Origin: Paractinoplanes pyxinae
GTDB taxonomy: Bacteria > Actinomycetota > Actinomycetes > Mycobacteriales > Micromonosporaceae
DNA: 64,000 nucleotides
Reading direction: 5' to 3'
NCBI RefSeq assembly: GCF_026626335.1
Contig: NZ_JAPNTZ010000005.1
Coordinates: 248,001-312,000 of the forward strand
Part shown: piece by piece, positions 8,415-16,595 of the stretch
How positions within the stretch are numbered: the first letter of the stretch is position 1
Layout of the letters: every line of letters begins with the position of its first letter
Notes under the pieces: generated by a model
Seen by the model: the letters and a program-made list of their open reading frames with translations, nothing else
Database searches by the model: none
What the model was told of the DNA's origin: nothing
Position numbers and translations under genes: made by a program

Positions 8415-10411
8415 GCCCCCGCCTCCCGAACACCAGACCCGCTCACTCCACCGCGCAACTCGCTCACTCCCGCGCGCGCTTCGCTCACCGCAGCGCCCGG
8501 TTCGCTCACTCCAGTGCGCGACTCGCTCACTCCGCCGGTCGAATCGCTCACTCCCGCGCGCAACTCGCTCACTCCGTCGGCCGAATCGCTCACTCCCGCG
8601 CGCAACTCGCTCACTTGCCCGGCTGACTCGCTCAACTTCGCGCGCGAAACGCTCACTTCGGCGGCGGGATCGCTCACGGTCGCGCGGTTTTCGGTCGGTT
8701 CGGTGCGCGGGGTTGGCGCTTGGGCGTCGTTTGGCGTCGGTTGTTGCGCGGGCCGGTCTGAGCGGAAAGCTTCGTCGCGGATTGTTCGCAGGCGGTGCAG
8801 GACCTTGTTCTCGCCTCGGCCGAAGTAGTCGTGCAGGAGCGTGTACTCGTTGTAGAGGCGGTCGTAGACAGCGGCGTCGTCGAGATTCGGCTGCCACACG
8901 TCTTTCTCGACTCGGCCCATCGCCTCGGCTGCGGTGGCCACGTCGGGGTAGGCGCCGGCCGCCACGGCGGCGTGGATCGCGGAACCCAGAGCGGGCGCCT
9001 GCTCCGACGAGGCCACGCTGATCGGCCGGCGCAGCACGTCGGCGTAGATCTGCATGACCAAGGGGTTTCGTTTGAGGCCGCCGGCCGCCACGAACTCGGT
9101 CACGGGCACGCCGGCTGCCTCGAACGTTTCAACGATCTTGCGGGTGCCGAAGGCCGTCGCCTCGATGAGGGCCTTGTAGATCTCGAACGGTTGCGTCGCC
9201 AAAGTCAGGCCGGCGATCACGCCCGAGAGGTGGTGGTCGACCAGCACCGAGCGGTTGCCGCTCTGCCAGTCGAGCGCGACCAGACCGTGCCCTCCGACCG
9301 CCTGCGCGGCCGCCTGGCGGGACAGCAGGTCGTGCACGCTGAGGCCGGCCGATCGCGCTTCCTCATGCACGTACGGCGGAACCCCGTTGTCCACATACCA
9401 GCCGAAGATGTCGCCGACGCCGCTCTGGCCGGCCTCGTAGCCGTACAGCCCGGCCAGGATCCCCCCGTCGACCACCCCGCAGATGCCCGGCACCGCGGCC
9501 CGCGACGACGAGTTCATGACGTGGCAGGTCGACGTCCCCATCACCAGCAGCATCTGGCCCGGCGCCACGGCCTGAGCCGCGGGCGAGGTGACGTGCGCGT
9601 CCACATTGCCGACGGCGACCGCAATTCCTTCGGGCAGCCCCGTCCACCCGGCCGCCTGCGCCGTCAGCCCGCCCGCGCGGTCACCCAGCGCCGAGATCGG
9701 GTGCGCGAGGCGCGTCTCGGCGAAGTCGGCGAATGCCGGGTTGAGCTCGGCCAGGAACGAGGACGCGGGATACGTACCGTCCTGGTAAATGCCTTTGTAT
9801 CCGGCCGTGCACGCGTTGCGCGTCTCCTGACCGCAGAGCTGCCAGATGATCCAGTCGGCCGCCTCGATCCAGCGCTCGGTGCGCCCGTAGATCTCCGGGT
9901 CCTCCTCGAGCACCTGCAACGCCTTGGCGAACTGCCACTCCGACGAGATCTTGCCGCCGTACCGGTCGATCCACGGTTCGCCGCGACGGTGCGCGAGCTC
10001 GTTGATCCGATCGGCTTGCGGCTGTGCCGCGTGGTGCTTCCAGAGCTTCGCGTACGCATGAGGCCTCCCCGTGAACGGGAAGAGCTGACACAGCGGCGTG
10101 CCGTCGGCCAGCGTGGGCAGCACCGTGCAGGCCGTGAAGTCGGTGGCGATGCCGATCACGTCGGCCGGGTCGATGCCCGCCGCCGCCACCGCCTGCGGCA
10201 CCGCCGTCTTCAGCACCTGGACGTAGTCCGCCGGATCCTGCAGCGCCCAGTCCGGACGCAGCCTCTCCCCCGTGGCCGGCAACGTCCGTTCGATCACTCC
10301 GTGCTCGTATTCGTGCACGGCCGCGCCGACCTCTTCGCCGTCGCTGACCCGCACGACGACGGCCCGGCCGGACAGCGTGCCGAAGTCGACGCCAATGGTG
10401 TACGCGGACAT
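8411..10411 (-). CDS. araB: L-ribulokinase with a heptapeptide-repeat C-terminal tail
   Basis: A FGGY-family kinase phosphorylating L-ribulose. The first 550 or so residues are a normal ribulokinase (YTIGVDFGTLSGRAVVV phosphate-binding start, GIATDFTACTVLP, VMGTSTCHVM, GLKRNPLVMQIYADVL). Family members end near residue 560; this one runs to 666. The extra tail starts with a Pro/Thr/Gln-rich spacer and continues with twelve 7-residue repeats of the form VSELRAG, VSDSADG, VSESRTG, encoded by 21-bp DNA repeats. Nothing known of the enzyme needs such a tail; it is predicted hydrophilic and may be helical or disordered. The ATG at 10411 has GAAAGG upstream and lies 2 bp after the permease stop. 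Confidence 0.95.
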   Translation of the reverse strand: MSAYTIGVDFGTLSGRAVVVRVSDGEEVGAAVHEYEHGVIERTLPATGERLRPDWALQDPADYVQVLKTAVPQAVAAAGIDPADVIGIATDFTACTVLPTLADGTPLCQLFPFTGRPHAYAKLWKHHAAQPQADRINELAHRRGEPWIDRYGGKISSEWQFAKALQVLEEDPEIYGRTERWIEAADWIIWQLCGQETRNACTAGYKGIYQDGTYPASSFLAELNPAFADFAETRLAHPISALGDRAGGLTAQAAGWTGLPEGIAVAVGNVDAHVTSPAAQAVAPGQMLLVMGTSTCHVMNSSSRAAVPGICGVVDGGILAGLYGYEAGQSGVGDIFGWYVDNGVPPYVHEEARSAGLSVHDLLSRQAAAQAVGGHGLVALDWQSGNRSVLVDHHLSGVIAGLTLATQPFEIYKALIEATAFGTRKIVETFEAAGVPVTEFVAAGGLKRNPLVMQIYADVLRRPISVASSEQAPALGSAIHAAVAAGAYPDVATAAEAMGRVEKDVWQPNLDDAAVYDRLYNEYTLLHDYFGRGENKVLHRLRTIRDEAFRSDRPAQQPTPNDAQAPTPRTEPTENRATVSDPAAEVSVSRAKLSESAGQVSELRAGVSDSADGVSELRAGVSDSTGGVSESRTGVSEPGAAVSEARAGVSELRGGVSGSGVREAGA
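8440..8691. repeat. twelve 21-bp tandem repeats inside the 3' end of araB
   Basis: On the plus strand each unit starts CGCTCACTCC (starts at 8440, 8461, 8482 and every 21 bp to 8671), followed by a variable 11-bp half that alternates between CGCGCGCAACT-like and GCCGGTCGAAT-like versions. The 5' half CGCTCAC is nearly invariant, while the other half varies. On the minus strand it encodes a Val-Ser-Glu/Asp based heptapeptide repeat (about residues 574-657 of AraB). The units are contiguous with no spacers, so it is a minisatellite, not a CRISPR. Confidence 0.93.
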
Positions 10412-10413
10412 GT

Positions 10414-11433
10414 TCACTTGGCCTTTCTCGTGACGAGCCGCTGCAGGACGATGAACGCGAAGAGCAGGATCCCGACGACGATCCGCGTCCACCACGAGTT
10501 CAGGTCGCCCTGGAACGTGATGATCGTCTGGATGAGACCGAGCACCAGCACGCCGAGCACGGTGCCCAGCACGTAGCCCGATCCGCCGGTCAGCAGCACC
10601 CCGCCGATGACCACGGCGGCGATCGCGTCGAGCTCGAGGCCCTGCCCGTGCAGGCTGTATCCCGACGAGGTGTAGAAGCTGTAGAGCACGCCGCCCAGCG
10701 ACGCGCAGAACCCGCTCAACGTGTAGACGGCGATGCGCGTACGCCCCACCGGCAGACCCATGAGCAGCGCCGAGTCCGCGTTGCCGCCGATCGCGTACAC
10801 GTTGCGCCCGAACCGCGTCCAGGCCAGCACGAGCGCCGCGATCAGCACGACGACGGCCGCGATCACCACGTTGAGCGAGATGAACACCCCGTCGTCGAAC
10901 CGGAACCTCTTCTGGGCCATCTGCGTCCAGAAGTCGTTCGTGATCGGGATGGAGTTGCGGTTGATGAGCAGCGCCAGGCCCCGGGCCAGGAACATGCCGG
11001 CCAGCGTGGCGATGAACGGCTCCACCTTGAAGAAGTGGATGACCGCGCCCATCCCGAGCCCGAGCACCGTGCCGATCAGCAGCACCAGCGGCAGCACCAC
11101 CCCGGCCGGCCAGCCCGCGGTCAGCAGGGTGGCGGCCACGGTGGTGGTCAGGGCGATCACCGCGCCGACCGACAGGTCGATGCCGCCGGTCAGGATCACG
11201 AACGTCATGCCGACGGCCACGACCAGCAGGAACGCGTTGTCGACGAAGATGTTCAGGAAGACCTGGGTGTCGCCGAAGCTGTCGTAGTTGTAGACGCCGA
11301 TCGAGTACATGACGATAAGCAGGGCCAGCGTGGCCAGCACCGGGATGTGCTTGGTGTTGGGCCGGTAGACGCGCCGCCCGCCCAGAAGCGAGCGGTTCCG
11401 CTGGGGTGTCGGTGGAGTGGTCACGACGGTCAT
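10414..11433 (-). CDS. sugar ABC transporter permease, YjfF-like
   Basis: A 339-residue membrane protein of the BPD_transp_2/ribose-transport permease family with 8-10 hydrophobic segments and the family signatures VILTGGIDLSVGAVIALTT and AIGGNADSALLMGL (the ATPase coupling loop). It is the second permease of the transporter, in the YjfF position. I read the start as ATG 11433, overlapping the previous gene by ATGA; the frame extends further but those residues are the neighbouring gene's shadow. Confidence 0.93.
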   Translation of the reverse strand: MTVVTTPPTPQRNRSLLGGRRVYRPNTKHIPVLATLALLIVMYSIGVYNYDSFGDTQVFLNIFVDNAFLLVVAVGMTFVILTGGIDLSVGAVIALTTTVAATLLTAGWPAGVVLPLVLLIGTVLGLGMGAVIHFFKVEPFIATLAGMFLARGLALLINRNSIPITNDFWTQMAQKRFRFDDGVFISLNVVIAAVVVLIAALVLAWTRFGRNVYAIGGNADSALLMGLPVGRTRIAVYTLSGFCASLGGVLYSFYTSSGYSLHGQGLELDAIAAVVIGGVLLTGGSGYVLGTVLGVLVLGLIQTIITFQGDLNSWWTRIVVGILLFAFIVLQRLVTRKAK

Positions 11434-12467
11434 GCCGCCACCTCCGCCCGCGGAGAGCCGGACCGGGAGCCGGAGCCGAACCGGCCGAACACCTTGGCCC
11501 GGAACGTGGCCGACTGGGCCAGACACAGGATGATCACGACGACCGCCTTGAACAGGAGCGTTGTCTCGACCGGCACGCCCACGCTGACCGCCGTGATGTC
11601 GAGCGTGGTGATGATGACCGCGCCCAGCACGCTGCCCGCGATCGAGAACCGGCCGCCGGTGAGCGCCGTCCCGCCGAGGACGACGGCCAGGATGGCGTTC
11701 AGCTCGATCAGGTTGCCGGCCGCGTTGCTGTCCGCGCTGGACACGTCGGAGCTGTAGATCAGGCCCGCCACGCCCGCGAACGCTGCCGCGAACACGTACA
11801 CCATGATCGTGATTCGCCGCGCCCGGATGCCCGCCAGTCTCGAGGCAGTCGGACTGCCGCCGACCGATTCCAAGAGCAACCCCAACGCCGTACGCCGGGT
11901 GAGCGCGACAGTCAGGCCGACCGCAACCGCAGCGATGAGGAACGAGACCGGGACGCCCAGGAAGTAGCCGGCCCCGATCACCCGGTACGGCGCCGAGTGC
12001 ACGTTGAGGATCTGCCCGTCGGTGATCAGCTGGGCCACGCCGCGCCCGGCCACCATGAGGATCAGCGTCGCGATGATCGGCTGGATGCCCAGCACGGCCA
12101 CCAGGAACCCGTTCCACAGACCGAAGACCAGGCACAGCGCGATGGCCGCGCCGATCACCAGCAGCACCGGCCCGACCGCGTCCGGGTTGCTCAGGTCGCC
12201 GATCAGCAGGCAGGCCAGCGCGCCCGAGATGGCCATGACCGACCCCACCGAGAGGTCGATGCCGCCGGTCGAGATGACCAGCGTCATGCCCAGCGCCACC
12301 AGCACGAGCGGGGCGCTGCGGCGCAGGATGTCGATCAGCGAGCCGTAGAGGTGCCCGTCCTGCAGAGTGATCCGGAAGAAGTTGTCCGAGAAGATCAGGT
12401 TGCTGACCAGCAGCACCACCAGCACGACGGTGGGCCAGAACAGGCGATGTCTTACCAGGTTGGTCAT
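11430..12467 (-). CDS. sugar ABC transporter permease, YtfT-like
   Basis: A 345-residue permease of the same family as its downstream neighbour, with VISTGGIDLSVGSVMAISGA, a coupling loop ESVGGSPTASRLAGIRARR and about 8-10 membrane helices. Two different permeases form the heteromeric channel in the YtfQRT-YjfF system, and the lengths (345 here, 339 next) and order fit it. Start ATG 12467 overlaps the ATPase stop by 4 bp. Confidence 0.93.
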   Translation of the reverse strand: MTNLVRHRLFWPTVVLVVLLVSNLIFSDNFFRITLQDGHLYGSLIDILRRSAPLVLVALGMTLVISTGGIDLSVGSVMAISGALACLLIGDLSNPDAVGPVLLVIGAAIALCLVFGLWNGFLVAVLGIQPIIATLILMVAGRGVAQLITDGQILNVHSAPYRVIGAGYFLGVPVSFLIAAVAVGLTVALTRRTALGLLLESVGGSPTASRLAGIRARRITIMVYVFAAAFAGVAGLIYSSDVSSADSNAAGNLIELNAILAVVLGGTALTGGRFSIAGSVLGAVIITTLDITAVSVGVPVETTLLFKAVVVIILCLAQSATFRAKVFGRFGSGSRSGSPRAEVAA

Positions 12468-13981
12468 GTCGTGGCTCCACCGGCGATGGTCTGCATGATG
12501 CGGTCGGCGTCAACGTCGTCGCCGTTCTCGAGCTCCTCGACGAGCCGCCGGTCCCGCAGCACCTCGATCTTGTGGCTGAGCCGCAGCACCTCCTCGAGCT
12601 CGGCGCTGACGAACAGGACGGCCATGCCGCCGTCGGCGAGTTGCGCCACCAGCCGCTGGATCTCGGCCTTGGCCCCGACGTCGATGCCGCGGGTGGGCTC
12701 GTCGATGATCAGCAGCCGGGGCTCGGTGATCAGCCAGCGGGCCAGCAGCACCTTCTGCTGGTTGCCGCCGGACAGGTCGCGGACCAGCCGTTCCGGGTCG
12801 GCCGGGCGGATCTGCAGCGCCTTGACGTACCGGTCGACCAGCTCGTCCTGCTTGCGGCGCGGGATCGGCCGGGTCCAGCCGCGTGCGGCCTGCATGGCCA
12901 GGATCATGTTTTCCCGTACGGTCAATTCGCCGATGATTCCCTCGGTGCGCCGGTTCTCCGACGAGAAGGCGATCCCCTCGGCCATCGCCTCCCGCGGCGC
13001 CTTGACCGTGTGCGGCTTGCCGTCGATCAGCAGCGCCCCGTGGTCGGGCCGGTCGGCCCCGAACAGCAGACGCGCCAATTCCGTACGCCCGGATCCCAGC
13101 AATCCAGCCAGGCCGACCACCTCGCCGGCGTGGATGGTCAGGTCGAACGGCGCGATCGCGCCGGTGCGGCCGAGTTCACGCGCGTCGACGATCGGCGTGC
13201 CGCGCTCGGTCACCGTCGCCTCGCGAGCGTGCTCCTCGATCTGCTCGAGCGCCTCCAGCTCCTTGCCGATCATCTTGCTGACCAGCTGCATCTGGGGCAG
13301 CTCGGCGGTGCGGTACTCGCCGATGAGCCGGCCGTTGCGCAGCACGGTCATCCGGTCGGCGATCTCGTAGACCTGGTCGAGGAAGTGGCTCACGAAAAGG
13401 ATTGCCACCCCTTCGTCGCGCAGCCGCCGCATGATCGTGAACAGCTGCTCGACCTCGGAGGCGTCCAGGCTGGAGGTCGGCTCGTCGAGGATCAGCACCT
13501 TGGTCGTGCCCACGTCGGTCGCGCGGGCGATCGCGACCATCTGCTGGATGGCGAGCGAGTAGCTGTCGAGCTGGGCCGAGACGTCGATGTCGAGGTCGAG
13601 CCGGGCCAGGCTGACCTGCGCGCGCTTGCGCATCTCGGACCATTGGATGCGGCCGAACTTGCGCGGTTCGCGGCCGATGAAGATGTTCTCGGCCACCGAG
13701 AGGTTGGGGCAGAGGTTGACCTCTTGGTAGACGGTGCTGATGCCGGCCTGCTGGGCCTGCAGCGGCCCGGTGAACCGCACCTTCTGCCCGGCCAGCTCGA
13801 TGTCGCCGCCGTCGATGTCGTACACGCCGGTCAGCACCTTGATCAGCGTCGACTTGCCGGCGCCGTTCTCACCCATCAGCGCGTGGATCTCGCCGGGCAA
13901 CAGCCGGAAGTCGACGTCGTCGAGGGCGACGACGCCGGGGAAGACTTTCTTGATGCCGGTCATCTTCAACTGCTCGGCCAT
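12464..13981 (-). CDS. sugar ABC transporter ATP-binding protein, two NBDs (YtfR/AraG type)
   Basis: A 505-residue duplicated ATPase powering the sugar importer at the inner membrane face. The N-terminal half has Walker A GENGAGKSTLIK, a divergent signature YSLAIQQMVAIARA and Walker B VLILDEPTSSLD. The C-terminal half has an atypical P-loop (GLAGLLGSGRTELARLLFGA), the canonical signature LSGGNQQKVLLARWL and LLIIDEPTRGIDVG. This asymmetry is standard for the carbohydrate-uptake CUT2 class. It lies downstream of the binding-protein gene, separated by a perfect hairpin. Confidence 0.95.
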   Translation of the reverse strand: MAEQLKMTGIKKVFPGVVALDDVDFRLLPGEIHALMGENGAGKSTLIKVLTGVYDIDGGDIELAGQKVRFTGPLQAQQAGISTVYQEVNLCPNLSVAENIFIGREPRKFGRIQWSEMRKRAQVSLARLDLDIDVSAQLDSYSLAIQQMVAIARATDVGTTKVLILDEPTSSLDASEVEQLFTIMRRLRDEGVAILFVSHFLDQVYEIADRMTVLRNGRLIGEYRTAELPQMQLVSKMIGKELEALEQIEEHAREATVTERGTPIVDARELGRTGAIAPFDLTIHAGEVVGLAGLLGSGRTELARLLFGADRPDHGALLIDGKPHTVKAPREAMAEGIAFSSENRRTEGIIGELTVRENMILAMQAARGWTRPIPRRKQDELVDRYVKALQIRPADPERLVRDLSGGNQQKVLLARWLITEPRLLIIDEPTRGIDVGAKAEIQRLVAQLADGGMAVLFVSAELEEVLRLSHKIEVLRDRRLVEELENGDDVDADRIMQTIAGGATT

Positions 13982-13996
13982 GCGGGCTCCGTTCAG

Positions 13997-14026
13997 CGGT
14001 GGGCCGCCCCGAGGGGCGGCCCACCG
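13997..14026 (-). promoter_or_regulatory. intercistronic hairpin after the binding-protein gene
   Basis: A 14-bp perfect stem (CGGTGGGCCGCCCC / GGGGCGGCCCACCG) with a 2-nt centre fills most of the 54-bp gap between the binding-protein stop and the ATPase start. Such hairpins act as partial terminators or 3' stabilisers that raise binding-protein mRNA over the permease/ATPase mRNA (known for malE-malF); that role here is inference. Confidence 0.75.
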
Positions 14027-14035
14027 GCCGGTGAC

Positions 14036-15025
14036 TCAGTACTTGCGGGACGGGAGAGCTTCCTTGGCCTGCTCCGGGGTGAAGGTCCCCTCCTCGGTGA
14101 GCACGCGCTGCGGGATCGTCTCGCCGGCCTTGGCCTTCTTGACCAGGTCCATCAGCTGTGGCCCGAGCAGCGGGCTGCACTCCACGATGAAGTTGATCTT
14201 GCCTTCGGACAGCGCCGTCATGCCGTCCTTGACCGCGTCGACCGTAATGATCTTGATGTCGGTGCCGGGCTTCTTGCCGGCCGCCTCGATCGCCTCGATG
14301 GCGCCCAGGCCCATGTCGTCGTTGTGCGCGTAGAGCACGTCGATCTTGGGCTGCGACTTGAGGAAGGTCTCCATCACGGCCTTGCCGTCGGTCCGCGTGA
14401 ACTGGCCGGTCTGCGAGGCGACGACCTTGAACTTGGTCTCGTTCTTGATGACGTCGGCGAAACCCGACTTGCGGTCGTTGGCCGGCGCGGCGCCCGGCGA
14501 GCCCTGCAGCTCGACGATGTTGACCGGGTCGCTCTTGCCCTCGTACTCCTTGACCAGCCAGTCGCCGGCCTTCTTGCCCTCCTCGACGAAGTCCGAGCCG
14601 ATGAAGGTCTTGTAGAGCGAGGTGTCCGGGTCGTCGATCGCGCGGTCGGTCAGGATCACCGGGATGCCGGCGTCCTTGGCCTCCTTGAGCACGGTGCCCC
14701 AGCCGCTCTCGACCACCGGCGAGAAGGCGATGACGTCGACCCGCTGGGTGATGAAGTTGCGGATGGCCTTGATCTGGTTCTCCTGCTTGCCCTGGGCGTC
14801 GGAGAACTTGAGGTCGATGCCCGAGGACTGGGCCGACTCCTGGATCGACTTGGTGTTGGCCGTACGCCAGCCGCTCTCGGCGCCGACCTGCGAGAAGCCG
14901 AGCGTGATCTTGTCGCCGCCGCCTCCGCCGTCGCCGGAGCCACTGTCGCTGCTGTCACCGCACCCCGCGACGGCCGAGGCGAGCAGGAGCCCGCCGGCCA
15001 CCGCGATGGAAAGTCTTCTGAGCAC
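14036..15025 (-). CDS. sugar-binding lipoprotein, YtfQ-like furanose binding protein
   Basis: A 329-residue periplasmic-binding-protein type 1. The N-terminus is a lipoprotein signal (LLLASAVAGC, lipidation Cys about residue 22) followed by a Ser/Gly/Asp linker, as expected for a surface-anchored binding protein in a Gram-positive. Motifs GFSQVGAESGWR, QGKQENQIKAIRNFI, APANDRKSGFADVIK and YAHNDDMGLGAIEAI follow the YtfQ pattern closely. Start GTG 15025 has AGGAGG at good spacing. As the first gene of the ara operon it should bind L-arabinose or arabinosides, perhaps in furanose form. Confidence 0.93.
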   Translation of the reverse strand: MLRRLSIAVAGGLLLASAVAGCGDSSDSGSGDGGGGGDKITLGFSQVGAESGWRTANTKSIQESAQSSGIDLKFSDAQGKQENQIKAIRNFITQRVDVIAFSPVVESGWGTVLKEAKDAGIPVILTDRAIDDPDTSLYKTFIGSDFVEEGKKAGDWLVKEYEGKSDPVNIVELQGSPGAAPANDRKSGFADVIKNETKFKVVASQTGQFTRTDGKAVMETFLKSQPKIDVLYAHNDDMGLGAIEAIEAAGKKPGTDIKIITVDAVKDGMTALSEGKINFIVECSPLLGPQLMDLVKKAKAGETIPQRVLTEEGTFTPEQAKEALPSRKY

Positions 15026-15052
15026 TGGATCCTCCTGATGTGAAGGCGCGCC

Positions 15053-15066
15053 TGTTAACGTTCACA
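15053..15066. promoter_or_regulatory. LacI-type operator in the leader of the arabinose operon
   Basis: TGTTAACGTTCACA is a 14-bp near-perfect palindrome with the central C-G typical of LacI/GalR boxes, 28-41 bases upstream of the binding-protein GTG. Similar sequences occur at 15172-15185 and 17674-17687. Likely bound by one of the LacI regulators encoded at 15346 and 16596. The 15026-15345 gap otherwise holds only promoter DNA. Confidence 0.75.
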
Positions 15067-15154
15067 GAGCAAAGTTCCGGCGCCTCGCGGGGACGACGGG
15101 CGACCGGCGGTTGAAGTGTGCCGTTGCGGCGAGTCGCGGGGGCGTCACCCTCAG

Positions 15155-15196
15155 GACTCGCGTTCCGGAAGTGTTACCGTTCTCATCACGCGAGTC
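15155..15196. promoter_or_regulatory. second LacI-like box inside an inverted repeat
   Basis: TGTTACCGTTCTCA (15172-15185) resembles the operator at 15053 (12 of 14 bases). It is framed by the 8-bp inverted repeat GACTCGCG (15155-15162) / CGCGAGTC (15189-15196). The two boxes are 119 bp apart, a distance that could allow looping between two bound dimers; this is inference. Confidence 0.5.
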
Positions 15197-15297
15197 AAGG
15201 CCTCAACACCGGTTTGTTACCGACGGATTGCCGATTCCCGCCCGGTGCAGCAAGACCCCGGTGAGATCGATGGACACGGCTCGCTTCAGCCGTACAC

Positions 15298-15311
15298 TGT
15301 GCGCGCTCACA
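15298..15311. promoter_or_regulatory. weak palindrome before the first lacI gene
   Basis: TGTGCGCGCTCACA has matching TGTG/CACA ends and a CGCGC(T) centre, 35-48 bases before the TTG start of the LacI gene. It fits the size and centre of a LacI-family box but differs from the TGTTAACGTT class, so it could belong to autoregulation or be chance. Confidence 0.35.
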
Positions 15312-15345
15312 TCGGGCATAGTCACCGCGGACTCGGGGGTACCAC

Positions 15346-16407
15346 TTGGCATCCAGAAAGCCCGCAGCCGACGGCGTTCCGGCCGCGACGGTCCGGCCCC
15401 GCCTGACCGTGATGCGCGACGTCGCCAAGCTCGCCGGCGTCTCGCACCAGACGGTGTCGCGAGTGCTCAACAACCACCCCAACGTGCGCGCCGAGACCCG
15501 CGAGCGGGTGCTCGACGCCATGCGCTCGCTCAATTACCGCCGCAACCTGGCCGCCCGCACGCTGGTCACGCGGCAGTCCGACACGCTGGGCATCATCGGT
15601 TTCGAGACCACGTTGTTCGGTCCCGCGTCCATGTTGTACGGCATCGAGAGCGCGGCCCGGGACGCCGGCTACATGGTGAGCATCGCGTCGGTGCGCGACC
15701 TCGACCGCCGCCAGGTGCTCGAGGCGGTCGACCGGCTGACCCAGCACTCGGTGGACGGCGTGATCGCCATCGCCCCCAAGCAGTCGGTGACCCACGCCCT
15801 GGCCCAGGCCCCGCCGTCGCTGCAGTGCGTGGCCGTGGGCGGGTCGGGCGAGTCGGACGCCGCGCCCACGGTCTCGATCGACAACGCGGCCGGCGCCCGC
15901 CTGGCCACCCAGCACCTGCTCGACCTGGGTCACGCCACGGTGCACCACGCGGCCGGCCCGGCCGACTGGCCCGAGTCGGCCGAGCGCATCGAGGGCTGGC
16001 GCCGCACCCTGTACGCGGCGGGCGCGGTGGTGCCGAGGGTCGAGCACGGCTGGTGGGACGCCGAATCGGGCTACGCACAGGGCCGGGCGATGGCCGACGA
16101 TCCGAACGTGACCGCGATCTTCTGCTCCAATGACCGGATCGCATTGGGCGTGTTGCGGGCGCTGCACGAGGCGGGCAAGCGGGTGCCGCAGGACGTGAGC
16201 GTGGTCGGCTTCGACGACATGCCGGACTCGGGCTTCTTCGTGCCGCCCCTGACCACGGTCCATCAGGATTTCGGCGAGCTCGGGCGACGCAGCCTGGCTC
16301 TGCTGCTGGAACACATGACGACCGCTCCGGCCACCGATCCCCCGCCGCCGCACCGGGTTCTGCTGACGCCCGAACTCGTGATCCGCACGAGCAGCGGTCC
16401 CCGCTAG
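15346..16407 (+). CDS. LacI-family regulator, probable arabinose operon repressor
   Basis: A 353-residue regulator: HTH (MRDVAKLAGVSHQTVSRVLN, about residues 23-42), hinge helix (NLAARTLVTRQSDTLGIIG) and a two-lobed sugar-sensing domain ending VSVVGFDDMPDSGFFVPPLT. Start is taken as TTG 15346 with GGGGG upstream; GTG 15409 or ATG 15412 would trim residues before the HTH. Divergent from the araBDA/transporter operon and flanked by LacI-type boxes, so it most likely represses that operon until arabinose or an intermediate binds. Paralogous to the genes at 2632 and 16596. Confidence 0.9.
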   Translation: MASRKPAADGVPAATVRPRLTVMRDVAKLAGVSHQTVSRVLNNHPNVRAETRERVLDAMRSLNYRRNLAARTLVTRQSDTLGIIGFETTLFGPASMLYGIESAARDAGYMVSIASVRDLDRRQVLEAVDRLTQHSVDGVIAIAPKQSVTHALAQAPPSLQCVAVGGSGESDAAPTVSIDNAAGARLATQHLLDLGHATVHHAAGPADWPESAERIEGWRRTLYAAGAVVPRVEHGWWDAESGYAQGRAMADDPNVTAIFCSNDRIALGVLRALHEAGKRVPQDVSVVGFDDMPDSGFFVPPLTTVHQDFGELGRRSLALLLEHMTTAPATDPPPPHRVLLTPELVIRTSSGPR

Positions 16408-16480
16408 CTCTCTGACGTCCGGATGCCTCGACCCTCGCGGCGATCCCTTTGGCCGCACTTGTATCAAGCCTTAGTTCGCC

Positions 16481-16494
16481 TGGGAACGCTCCCG
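16481..16494. promoter_or_regulatory. LacI/CebR-like operator before the second lacI gene
   Basis: TGGGAACGCTCCCG is close to the TGGGAGCGCTCCCA boxes known for actinobacterial LacI regulators such as CebR. It lies about 100 bases upstream of the preferred GTG start of the next gene, suggesting autoregulation. It differs from the TGTTAACGTT box, so the two adjacent LacI proteins may recognise different sites. Confidence 0.5.
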
Positions 16495-16595
16495 CCGGTC
16501 GGCCGCCTGTGATTTCGGCGGCGCGGCGTACCCGCACGTCAACGAGGTGGGCGGCAAGGGGATATCCTGCCCGCAACCAGTGGATCGGGGTGCGG

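Noticed and set aside
8440..8691. CRISPR-like periodic array
   Set aside because: Units are contiguous 21-mers without unique spacers and no cas genes are present, so it is a coding minisatellite.
8404..9021. Arg/Ser-rich frame (repeats of ATRSLPR) over the araB repeats
   Set aside because: It is the plus-strand reading of the 21-bp araB repeats; the minus-strand frame continues a genuine ribulokinase.
16449..16595. N-terminal extension of the second LacI regulator
   Set aside because: The extra 49 residues match no LacI protein and would translate across the TGGGAACGCTCCCG operator.
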